A DNA stretch of 64,000 nt from Craterostigma plantagineum (lineage: Eukaryota > Streptophyta > Magnoliopsida > Lamiales > Linderniaceae). The position numbers and the translations under genes are program-made. The notes beneath the pieces are model-generated. The model searched no databases. It had not been told where the DNA came from and was given only the letters and a program-made list of their open reading frames with translations. The DNA is taken from positions 549,001 to 613,000 of the forward strand of contig JAPQWV010000369.1 of the NCBI GenBank assembly GCA_027422505.1. Reading direction: 5' to 3'. Shown one piece after another: positions 42,636 to 53,035 of this stretch (positions within the stretch are counted from its first letter, which is position 1; each line of letters begins with the position of its first letter).

Positions 42636-45346
42636 TGTCAGCACCCGTCGTCCCGCCCTCGTCTTCCGTTCTAATCCTAAGTATCTAATGCTTTGTTATC
42701 ACGCAAAAGCGTAAAAATGCGAATAAAATTTTTCCTTTTAAAACTACGTGCGGAAGTCTTATACACATGTCAAAAGAATGTTCGCAAATCGTTCTACAAT
42801 TCGCCGTAGTCATGTCTATACAGAAGACAAGTGTGGGTGTGTGTGTGTGTGTGCAGCCAAAAGCTCCCTATGCACCCAGCCTTCACAGGTCGTCATCCAT
42901 ACACACACTCCCACCTCAAAAGCAGCCGGACAGCTTCAAAAGATCGGCCTCGCATAAAAGTCGGATCACGTACCGTGATCGTCGGTACCTACAACACGTA
43001 ACATAAACAATGAGCCACCGAGGCTCAGTAAGCAGAAATTATGCATGTATGCACGTGTCCTAATGAACGACAATCCACGCCGTCGTTTTCTAACGCTCAT
43101 ACTCTTTTTTTTTCTCATACTCTTACTTCATACGGGCCCTCGGCTTTCAGTCCCACTATGCGCCATCCTTAGAGATCTCAAGTGTGGAGGTTCACACACT
43201 AGAAGGTCACCTGAAGGAATCTTCCCTTACTCAGTGTGGCCTCCACGCGAGCGCTTCTCACTGGTAGCCAACACCGAGGCCACTAACCACGGAGGTCACC
43301 CGAAGGAATCTTCCCTCCGGGTAGTGCTTTACACGCTAGAAGGTCACCCGAAGGAATCTTCCCTTACTCAGCGTGTGCCCCGGGCCGCATCCTCCAGGTT
43401 GCATCTCCCGCATACGGGGTATTTCCCCCAGCCTCTTATACAGGCCTTATAGCTTCATTCGCCTTACTGGATGCACAAGGAAGCCGTGACTCTTCATTCG
43501 AGTCGACACAGACGCCACTATCGGCGAGTATACATCGCACACAGGCGATCTTACGCACGCTCATACCTCGCGTCTTATACACTACGCATGCGTGCAAATG
43601 CTCATGCTATGCTCATGTACATATTCTAATCATGCCATCATGCACATAATTTAATCGTATCATACGTACACATTTCATACAAAATTCACGACCACGTAAT
43701 TCACATAATTGGACGCAGGCAAGTTACGTGTCGTAGTTGAATTTCTACTTACCTGTTGTCCAAGCTAGCGTACTTCCTCGTTCGTTTCTGTCGTTTGACC
43801 TTTTAAATAAAAAGGTTAGAAGATTAGTACCTTGCTTTCCTTAGCTCATTCGTCGAAGTACAAATTTTCTAGAATTTGAGCTATTGGAAGTGTCATATTG
43901 AATTTCCTAAGTCATTCAATTTCTACCTTAGCCTATGTTATTATTTAATTTCGGCCCTAGCTTATACTTTTCGGCGAAAGAGTGCTACTTTGGATTGGGT
44001 TTCGACAAGACTTCTCATTGCTTGATTTCTTCTAAGTTTCGATCCTTAATAAATTTCTAAATTAGGAAATTGAAATTCTTTTCATGAAAGGCTCGGCGAA
44101 AGTCGTTGGATTTGCTAAGTTTCGCTCGATTCAATTTGTCCAATTGAGGTTCCTCACATCTTAGTTTCGGTCGATACTCATTTCTATCAAGTCATAATTT
44201 CAATTAGTAATTATCATGGATTAATTTCGCCTGAAACCATATGAGTTTCGCCGTGCTATTTCATCACCATGACATCACTCGACTTTCGCTCGATTCTTCT
44301 TCCAATTGGCTTGTGTTTCGCCGCATGGTGACGTGTGCATGGCGTTGTTATGGGTTTCGATCGAAACCATGCAAGGTGATTAATCACTTTTGATCGATGG
44401 CATGGAATTGGTGTGAGTTTCGATCGATACTCATACATTGAAATGAGTTTCGGTCGAAACTCGTAAATCATTCGAGTTACTATTTAAAATAGGTTCGATC
44501 GAAACTGAATTTTGGCTTCTAATTATCGCCCGAAACTTTAAGTATAATTTCCTACTTTCGATCGAAAGTGCCTTGGTTAATCATGTTCGATCGAAACTGC
44601 CTTCTTCCTACCAATCGAATCGAAACTCTGCATCTTATCCCTCTTGGCTACCCAAAATCAGGTGGTTCCTAACATAAAAGTCAAGCTTGCGGTTCCTAAA
44701 TCGTACATTAAACAATCCCAACACTTATTTACCTAAATCGAGACCTTAACATGGGCTTATACCTTACACTTAGGGTTTTCGGATTCTTTCTCAAACTAAA
44801 ATCGCATTTAATGTCATTAATACATCCAACAACACCTAGGATACGAAATTCAAAAGCTTAGGGAGGGTATTTCACTTACAAATCTCGAAATCCTTAGCTA
44901 TTTGAAGTGCTCTTGGTTCAATTTTTGTCTCGGTTCCTTCTCCTTTCCTTCTTGCTTTTCGTTAGTTTAGGTGTGGTTAAAGTGTTAAAATGGGTTAGAT
45001 ATTTTCCTTAGTTATTATTGGATAAGGCATGGGCTTTTCCTAATTTTAGGGAAAATTGTCCCCCATTTGGGCTTTTCTTAACCTCTAGCCCGATGACAAT
45101 TTAATTCCTAGCCCGGTTATCATCGGTCATTTCCTTTTAGCATTTCCGAAAATTTACCCTTCCAAATTAGGGTTCCTCACAATTTCGCGTCAGTAGCACT
45201 TGATTGCACATAATTCTCGTAGTATTCACGAGCATAAAATTTATAACATCTCATGCGCATCTACATATATGAAATTAACGTAAAATCACATAAATCATAC
45301 ACGAAATTTATTGGCCGACCTAATTTGCGGGGACCGGGGTCCTACA
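42636..45346 (-). repeat. 3' LTR of T2
   Basis: Read leftward from TGTAGGACCCC at 45346 to GGTGCTGACA at 42636, 2,711 bp. It shares with T1 LTRs the beginning (GGCCAATAAAT), a phrase TTACCTG near 43750 (plus strand), and the GAGCC...GGCTC hairpin near 43013-43026. It replaces the 34-bp repeats with a different repeat, AAGGAATCTTCCCT, at about 43215, 43299 and 43350. A (GT)n stretch lies at 42838-42853. Its central array is TTTCGATCGAAAC-like. Confidence 0.85.
43970..44640 (-). repeat. TTTCGATCGAAAC-type array in the T2 LTR
   Basis: Repeated forms include TTTCGATCGAAAC, TTTCGGTCGAAAC, TTTCGATCGATAC and TTTCGCTCGA, spaced irregularly by some 20-60 bp. The core TTTCGATCGAAA is a perfect palindrome. 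It occupies the position of the TTTGCG and TGTCGA arrays in related LTRs. Confidence 0.8.
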
Positions 45347-45381
45347 TCCTCCCCTCCTTAAGGAGGATTTCGCCCCCGAAA

Positions 45382-47211
45382 TCAACCCGTGTGAAACAAC
45401 TCGGGGTAACGAATTCTCATTTCGTCCTCCCGTTCCCATGTGGCTTTTTCCGTAGATTGGTTCCGCCATAACACTTTCACTAGAGGAATATCTTTATTCC
45501 TAAGTCTCTTGGTCTCGTACATCAATATCTCCACCGGAACCTCTTCGTAACTCAGATCCGGTTTCAATTGTTAATGTAGGGACTCATTTCCTAGGACACG
45601 ATTCGGGTCGGCTAGATACTTTCGTAGGGTTGAGACGTGGAACACGTCATGTACTTGTGATAATGATGCTGGCAGCTCTAGTCGATAGGCTACTTCACCA
45701 ACCCTTTTTACTATTCGAAATGGGCCAATATACCTAGGGCTTAGTTTCCCTTTCTTCCCAAATCTCTTCACGCCCTTCATTGGTGATACCTTAATGAACA
45801 CCATATCATTTTCTTCGAATTCCAGTGGTCGACGTCTTCGATCTGCGTAACTTTTCTGTCGATTCTGTGCCGTTTGCATTCTTTCTCGTATCGTAGAAAC
45901 GGCTTCCGTCATTTCTCGTACTATATCGGGACCTAACATCGCCCGTTCTCCGACCTCGTCCCAATGTACTGGGGACCTGCACCTACGCCCATATAGCGCT
46001 TCGTACGGGGCCATCCCAATGGTGACGTGGTAGCTATTGTTGTACGAGAACTCGATCAGTGGGAGGTACCTACTCCAATTCCCTTTGAAATCGAGTACAC
46101 ACGCTCGGAGCATGTCCTCTAGCGTCTGAATCGTTCGCTCGGATTGACCGTCCGTCTGCGGATGGTAGGCGGTACTAAAAGATAGCTTCGTTCCCATCGC
46201 CTTTTGCAAGCTCGTGCAGAATTTCGACAGAAATCTGGAGTCGCGATCCGAGACTATCGACGATGGAACGCCATGTAGTCGTACTATCTCCTGAATGTAC
46301 AGCTCTGCGTATCGTTCCATGGAGAACGTCGTACCAATCGGTAGGAAATGGGCAGACTTGGTTAATCGGTCGACGATCACCCAAATCGCGTCATGCCCTC
46401 TGGCGTTCTTCGGTAGCCCTACTACGAAATCCATGGTAATGTTATCCCATTTCCATTCCGGAATGGGTAACGGTTGCAGAGTTCCTGCCGGCCTTTGATG
46501 CTCGGCTTTTATCTGCTGACACGTCAGGCATTGACCTACGAAGGTTGCGATGTCCTTTTTCATGCCTGGCCACCAGTAATTTTCCTTTAAACCTCTGTAC
46601 ATCTTCGTTGCTCCTGGATGTACTGAGTATGCAGTGGCATGTGCTTCCATCATTATCGTTCTTCGTAGTTCACCATCGTCTGGCACGTACAACCGGTCCT
46701 TGAAGTCCAACCGTCCGTCTTCCCGTATTATGAGGTCTCTTGTCAGTTGTTCCGGCGGCGCTTCTTCGATCTTCGTGTAAAGCTCATCTCCTTCCTGCGC
46801 CGTCTTAATTTGTTCTAGCAGCGTGGGTTGTAGAGTTAAAGCTGCTAGTAGCGTCTCAACTTCACCTAGTTGTACAACTTCTACTTCCAGCAGTTGCAGT
46901 TCAGCACTCACTGCTTTTCGGCTTAAGGCGTCGGCTACTACATTTGCCTTGTCTGGGTGGTAGTTGATTACGCAGTCGTAATCCTTAACTAACTCTAACC
47001 ACCTCCTCTGCCTCATATTCAGCTCCTTTTGGGTAAAGAAGTACTTGAGGCTCTTGTGGTCGGTGTATATCTCGCACCGCTCTCCATAGAGGTAATGCCT
47101 CCAGATCTTGACAGCAAAGACCACTGCCGCCAACTCTAAGTCGTGCGTCGGATAATTCTTCTCGTACTCCTTCAGTTGATGAGAAGCGTATGCTACTACA
47201 TCACTATACAC
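45382..47211 (-). pseudogene. Tekay-type RNase H (damaged), integrase and chromodomain (T2)
   Basis: The main frame is 47211-45571 (546 codons). RNase H begins damaged: after [16 protein letters not shown] the segment that should hold the first catalytic Asp (CDAS in relatives) is missing, and [20 protein letters not shown] follows. Later parts are intact: [20 protein letters not shown] and [11 protein letters not shown]. Integrase has [69 protein letters not shown], so D,D,E is complete, and [12 protein letters not shown] at about 45568 separates the chromodomain tail 45567-45382 (VKVLWRNQSTEKATWEREDE). A better read of T1's missing RNase H region. Confidence 0.9.
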
Positions 47212-48424
47212 GTGAACCCTCCAGTTCCCGAAGGTATCGTGAGAACTGGGGCCGTCGTCAGCCGTTCCTTCAGCTCTTGGAAGCTTTGTTCACAATATGC
47301 GGTCCATTGAAACTGCGTGTTATTTCGGGTCAGCCTCGTCAGTGTTGATGCTATCTTCGAGAAATCCTTGATGAACTTCCTGTAGTAACCCGCCAGACCG
47401 AGGAAACTCCGTACTTCCGTTACATTGGTCGGTCTGGGCCAATTGCTAATGGCTTCTATCTTGTTCGGGTCTACAGAAATCCCTTCTCCTGATACTATAT
47501 GCCCCAAGAAGGCGCTCGAGCCAAAATTTGCACTTCTTGAACTTGGCATACAGTTGCTTGTCCCGTAAGGTGCTCAGAACTATTCTCAGGTGTTCTTCGT
47601 GCTCCTCTTTCGTCCTGAGTAGATTAGGATGCCGTCTATGAAGACGATGACAAACCTATCTAGATAGGTTTTGAACACCCGGTTTATTAAGTCCATAAAA
47701 GTTGCGGGCGCATTAGTTAGCCCGAATGGCATCACTAGGACTTCGTAATGGCCATAACGGGTACTAAAGGCCGTCTTCGGAACATCTTCCTTCCGGATCC
47801 TCAATTGATGATAGCCCGACCTTAAATCGATCTTGGAGAAAACCGTTGCACCTTGCAGTTGATCGAACAGATCGTCTATCCTAGGGAGTGGGTACTTGTT
47901 CTTGATTGTCAACTTATTCAACTCCTAGTAGTCTATGCATAACCGCATGGATCCATCCTTCTTCTTCACGAATAGCACCGGCGCTCCCCAGGGGGAGAAA
48001 CTCGGCTGTAGGAACTCCTTCTGCATGAGTTTGTCGAGTTGATCCTTTAACTCCTTCATTTCTGTCGGTGCTAGCCGATATGGGGTCTTGGATACTGGTG
48101 CCGCTCCAGGTACCAGATCTATAGCAAACTCTATTTCCCTTTCGGGTGGTAGTCCCGGTAACTCCTCGGGAAATACATCGGGGAAGTCCTTGACTATCGG
48201 CACTTCCTCGAATTTCGGGGAGGCGTTCTCTTCCGATTTGATAGTTCGCACCCTGATCTGATCAGTCGTTGGGCTTTCAACGCTGATATCCTAGAGATCA
48301 TGGTCCCTTTACTAGTCCCTCCAAACTTAAGGGGTTCATCCCCGTCCGTATTGAGCGTGACTATCTTGCGGTGGCAGTCTATGACAGCTCCGTACTTCGA
48401 TAGCCAATCCATTCCAAGGATCAC
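47196..48424 (-). pseudogene. Tekay-type reverse transcriptase, catalytic site mutated (T2)
   Basis: Read leftward: the protease-RT linker [16 protein letters not shown] (to about 48380), then 48251-47925 ([20 protein letters not shown] ... SMRLCIDY and a stop), 47921-47586 ([40 protein letters not shown]) and 47549-47196 ([20 protein letters not shown]). The catalytic FIDD reads FIDG (about 47642-47650, [11 protein letters not shown]), so one of the two essential aspartates is lost. Frameshifts near 47580 and 48250 add to this. The gene is dead. Confidence 0.9.
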
Positions 48425-51400
48425 TGTCAGGACCCGACGTTCCTCACCGCCTATTCTAGCGCATTCTACGTGCCTAGCGAGTTTGTAAATAAAGAAGTGC
48501 ACCGAAAATGCGTACAAATTTTTTCATTTATGGAATGAAACATCGTTCTATACAAGACAAAAGAATGCATGTCGAACATTAGGTTGCAGACATGGTCTAA
48601 CTACAACAGCGAAGGTGTGTCGGCACAGCAAAAGCTCCTATGCGCCCGGCCTCACAGGTCGTCATCCACACACACACGTCCACCCCAAAAGCAGCGCGAA
48701 GCTCCAAAAGATCGGCCTTGTCTTTCAACACGATCACATACCGTGGTCGTCGGTGCCTACAACACACAACATAAGGAATGAGCCACCGAGGCTCAGTAAG
48801 CAGAAATCATGCATGTATGCATGTGACACTCCCCCGCAACGACAATCCGCGTCGATGCATATAACACTCGCAAAGGCAATTCGCGCCGATGCATATAACA
48901 CTCGCAAAGGCAATCCGCGCCGATGCATATAACAATCGTACCAATGTACTCAGACTAATGTCACTCGGGGCCCGCGGCGCACTTACTATGCACCACTAAG
49001 AGCTCAAATGTCCTCAATAGGATCGTGACAGCGACCCACACTGGGTAGCCTACGCTAGGTCTCCCTAGGTCGCACCCTCCCAGGTCGTCCCCTCTGTCAT
49101 ACGGTAGCCCAGCTGGTAGCCTACGCTAGGATTCCCCCTAGGTCGCTCCTTCCAGGTCGCTCCTTCCGCAAATAGGGCAGTTGCCTACACCAGTTAGCCT
49201 ACGCTAGCATAGCTAGGTCGCTCCTTCCTGGGTCGCTCCTCCTGCCTCAATAATAATCGGCGTCGTACGCCATATAGGGTGCCATAGAAGTCGTCCATGA
49301 CTCAACTACGAGTCGACACACCGGCCTATATCGGCGGGTCTTCGTCGCATACAAGCGACATAATAGTACGCACACTCAACCCCGCGACTCTCCCTCACGA
49401 GTTCGTGTGTGCACGTGAGTATGCATATGCAGATGCAGGTAAATGCAACATAGACTTACCACATTTAAATACTTCAATCAATTTATGAATTCATGAAACG
49501 ACGTAGGCACGTAATCACGCAATTTAGGCACGTAAAATAAGTTGTGTGTCGTAGTTGGATTTCTACTTACCTGGCGTCCGTAGGCTAACTGCTACCTGCC
49601 CCGGCGAATTTCCTAAGTCCCGACCTTAGGCACCAAAACATTCATATCAGCAAGCTATTAATTAATTAAGCTAGCTAAGTACTCGAATTATTTTAAGTCA
49701 TGAACCTAATTTTCGACTTTAAACTATTTGCTAGCCTGTCTAATGAAATTCCTAAAATTTCGTCCTTTAAACCTGCCAAGGCTATGAAGTCAGTCCATAA
49801 ATTATTTTAAATCAACTATATAATTTTCGTTCCAAAATTCTATCGAATGCGACGTCTACCTATACCGAAAATTGGCCCTAAGGACACCGATAGGCCAATT
49901 ATGATCGGGCGTTGAAAGAGCCTATGCTCATTGGAATTGGAATATTTTTCTTATTAAATGGTGCGAAAATATTTATAACTTAATTCGTTTTAATCCAAGG
50001 GGTTCAATTCGTGAAGTTGATTTGCGAAGTGTTTGAGTTCGCAAATCCTTGAATTCGTAGACTCAGTTCGCCAACTAGGACCCGCAAAGTGCATGAGGCT
50101 CAGTTCGCAAAACGGGTTCGCAAGGTGCATGAGGATTCGCAAAATGCCGAGTTCGCAAACCTCGGTCAGCCCGCAAAGTTGGTGAGTTCGCAATGTTAGT
50201 TCGCGACCTATGTGGACTTCGCAAAAGGTTTGAGTTCGCAAACCTTTCCAGCCCGCAAACCTCCACGGATTCGTAAAGTGGCTTGGAGTTCGCGACCTGC
50301 ATATGGATTCGCGAAGTGCTTGGACCCGTGAAGCATACGAGTTCGCAAAGTGGCTTGGGGTTCGCAAAAGGTCAGACCCGCGAAGTTTTGAGCTCGCAAA
50401 GCTCCAGTTCGTAAAAGGTTCCATTCGTAAGATGGGGCCGCAAAGTGCATGAACCCGCAAAATGGAGTCGCAAAGTTCCTAACCGCTTGGGGTTCGCAAA
50501 CCATCAACCCGCAAAGCTTCCGCTTGCATGGATTCGCAAACTTGGTGGGACTCGCAAACTTTAGCAGGACTCGTGAAGTAGCTTCGCAATTCTCCAGCCC
50601 GCGAAGTGGCCCGCGTTTCGTCCTTGAGTTTGCAAGGTGCTCGGTTCGCAAAGTGGCCGAGTTCGCCAACTTCGTCGGGCCCGCAAAGCCTTCAATTCGC
50701 CCAAAACCCCATTTGCGACCCAAATCTTCCTAAAATTTCCTAAGTTTCGAAGCTTTCTCCTACCCAAAACCGTCTAATGCTAGGCTAGGATCGTCTCACG
50801 TTAAAGTTGTAAGCTATAAAACATGTTTAGCTAGCTAAATCTTAGCAACATCCCCAAGAAACCTTCGATTATGCTTTTACACCCAATCCTAGGGTTTTTA
50901 CCGTCTATGATACATTCAAATTCCTAATCTCCCTTAATCTTAAACATGCTTTAATACTTAGTAATGGAAATCAAAGTAGCCGAAAGCAATAAGTTCACTT
51001 ACTAGCTTCGAACCTTCAACTTCTTGGTGTGTTTTTGGGTTGGACTCCTTTCGGCTCCTTCTCTTCTCTTTTCTTTCTAATTTCGTGGGTTTCTTTGTGA
51101 GGTTAGAGAGTTTTGGATAGTTGAGTAGATAATTTTTAAGGGAAAAGGGTCACGGTGATAGAACTTCAAGGCGTGGGACTTCCTTGTTTTAAGGAAGGTT
51201 TGTCTCCCATGTTGATATTTTACAACTTGGGCCTATGATTGAGTTCTAGCCCAAAGTGAGTGATATGCTTAGCCCACTATCATAAATCATTTTCTCTTGG
51301 CCCAAACTTCGAAATTTCCCACCTAACTTAATTCACCCTAATCACTTAAGTCGTTGCATAAAATCTAGGACGTTCGTAAAGTCTCGTAAGCATGGAGCGT

Positions 51401-51635
51401 GCACATAAATTATCCTATAGTCATATAATTATCTCACGGAATCCACGGCAATCACAAAAAGGCACTTATGAGGTCGATAACCACGTTCGCATGGAATCAT
51501 ATTAATGGCACATAAGTCACGTAATGCACATGAGTCACGTTAATGCGCATAATTCACCTAAATGCACATAAATCACGAAGTAGCATTTTGCTAATTTATT
51601 GGCCCTAAATACTTACGGGGAACCCGGGTGCTACA
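48425..51635 (-). repeat. Solo LTR S2 of the Tekay-like family, inserted in T2 protease
   Basis: On the minus strand it begins TGTAGCACCCGGGTTC at 51635 and ends at 48425 (plus strand TGTCAGGACCCGACG), 3,211 bp. The terminal CGACA of relatives is altered to CTGACA. Flanking ATCAC at 48420-48424 and 51636-51640 is a perfect 5-bp target duplication. The protease frame is split exactly at DYEVI and ILGMDW. No internal region is present. It has the 34-bp repeats, the hairpin (about 48780-48795), and the TTTGCG-type array. Confidence 0.93.
50020..50715 (-). repeat. TTTGCGAAC / TTTGCGGG array in solo LTR S2
   Basis: On the plus strand it reads as GTTCGCAAA, CCCGCAAAG and GATTCGCAAA many times at intervals of about 15-30 bp. 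It is the same motif family as in T1 LTRs, longer here. The spacers differ from T1's. Confidence 0.82.
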
Positions 51636-51955
51636 ATCACCTCATAATCATTCATGGGAATAATTATGAGGTTATGGGCAGTTCCTTATCCCCGATTACT
51701 ATTGGGCAATCCCTTAGAACGTGGTTGGTTTGGGTGGGATTCCCGTTCGGAACTGTTACCCTAAACTCGCACTCAGCTCGGTGAGGCGTGACTCCTTACC
51801 CTCATGACGTACTTAGTAGATGCGAATGAATGAGTCGCCCCCGAGTCGACTAGGATGCAGGTGGGGGTTTGGTAGACGAGGAGGGTACCTGTTACCACGG
51901 CCGGGTTGTTTTCACCTTTCTTTGAGAGTGATACTTCGGATGCTTGAATTTCTTC
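51636..51955 (-). pseudogene. Tekay-type protease fragment (T2)
   Basis: Read leftward it has NNPAVVTGTLLVYQTPTCIL, then VDSGATHSFAS, the retropepsin active site (about 51820-51855), then a frameshifted stretch, and DYEVI at the target duplication. It continues beyond the solo LTR at 48424 as ILGMDW. The sequence to the right of about 51955 is unrelated to T2, so gag has been lost. Confidence 0.85.
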
Positions 51956-52446
51956 AAAGTTTTCGTTCTAGCTTTGTTTGTTAATCAAAGTTTTCTCCTG
52001 TAATGTTTATGAATATATACTCGAACTACTTTGAAAGTAGCAAAATGATATGACAAGGTCTAGACTGTTTTGCCCTTTCCATTAAGCAATCTCACGCCTC
52101 ATATCTATTGTTACTTTATTCTAATTGGTTGTACTAGGTGGTAATTGTTAAATCTAAAGCAATGACCATACAATACTTTCGTTCCCTATCCCTAAATGGA
52201 TCAAGTAAGTGCGATTTATTATTTGTTTGGGCCTTATTTATCAATTGGGCTGAAATCCTTATTTAATCTACTTTATTTCTTGAGCTTTCTAATTTTTCTT
52301 ATCTTGTGCCCAATTAATATTTTCTTTGGCCCAATTAATATTTTCCGGCTCGCTCCTCGCGCAAAAATCCGTTTATAGTCCGATTAATCTCACTTAATTT
52401 CGGCATTACCAAAAATAATCCCGCAATTTATTTTACTGGTATTACA
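51956..52446 (-). repeat. LTR-like fragment starting TGTAATACC, unidentified element
   Basis: On the minus strand the segment starts TGTAATACCAGTAAAATAAA at 52446, directly next to an Athila gag that it interrupts. It is AT-rich, and near its start has GGCCAAAGAAAATATTAATT twice in similar form (52311-52350). The abrupt boundary and TGTAATACC start suggest an LTR of another gypsy element, cut on the left by T2. The left boundary is approximate. Confidence 0.45.
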
Positions 52447-52941
52447 TCGTTCGCCTCCATGTACTCTTCCATCTCGTCATTCTACTCTCGTGAGTTGCGT
52501 GGTGCTGCTGAAGTTCGTGAGGAGCGCTTTCATCATATCCTTCAAACATCTCTCATGTCATCGGACCCTCCTGCGGGTGCGTTCTGATACTGGCGTGACG
52601 CCCCGTTTGGGAAACGGACGGCTTAGGCTGTTATCCCTGCGGTCCTTGCCCCTGATTGTTCTGATTTCCATACGCCAAGTTGGGATGTGCTCGTTGCTGG
52701 AAGCTTCGCTGGCCACCTTGGTAATTCCCCATGTAGTCTGCGTGTTCCAGCGACTGCCCGAGTTGGCATTCAGACGTTTCATGGGCTGCGCCACAGATCC
52801 CGCACAGTGGTACGTATGGCGTATGCTGCGTCGGTGCGGTGGTCGCCACGGCATTCACGGGCTGAGTCTGCCCAGATTTCGAGAGTAGTGCGGCGATGAC
52901 TGTCTGCAACTGAGAGTTCGTTGCAGCGATTTGTTGCTGAA
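52447..52941 (-). pseudogene. Athila-type gag fragment
   Basis: Read leftward: QQQIAATNSQLQTVIAALL, then QHTPYVPLCGICGAAHETSE with the knuckle, then GNYQGGQRSFQQRAHPNLAY. Frameshifts follow near 52610. The fragment is gag middle only (about residues 200-365 of the usual frame). It is cut at 52446 by an LTR-like sequence and at 52941 by unrelated sequence. The LTR at 53036 on the same strand is not its own LTR, because the junction has no primer site and has a target duplication. Confidence 0.8.
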
Positions 52942-53035
52942 GTTCACAGCAAGGATCCATGCCCTCGTCTTAAAGATTTTGAGAGGCAGGTTCTTTTGAT
53001 CTGTTTTTCTTTGTGCGTTGAGCATTCCTCGTGTG
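52942..53035. other. Short unassigned sequence left of the Athila solo LTR
   Basis: This 94-bp segment lies between the gag fragment and the solo LTR. I see no feature in it. Its last five bases GTGTG are the left target duplication of the solo LTR. Confidence 0.5.

Larger units (their letters stand above)
42636..51955 (-). mobile_element. T2: Tekay-like Ty3/gypsy element, 5' end missing
   Basis: Read leftward from 51955: protease, reverse transcriptase, RNase H, integrase, chromodomain tail, polypurine tract (45347-45360) and 3' LTR (45346-42636). Gag and the 5' LTR are absent. A same-family solo LTR interrupts protease at 48425-51635. The LTR starts TGTAGGACCCCGGTC and is a diverged relative of T1's. 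Catalytic changes in RT and RNase H show that it is a dead copy. Confidence 0.9.
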
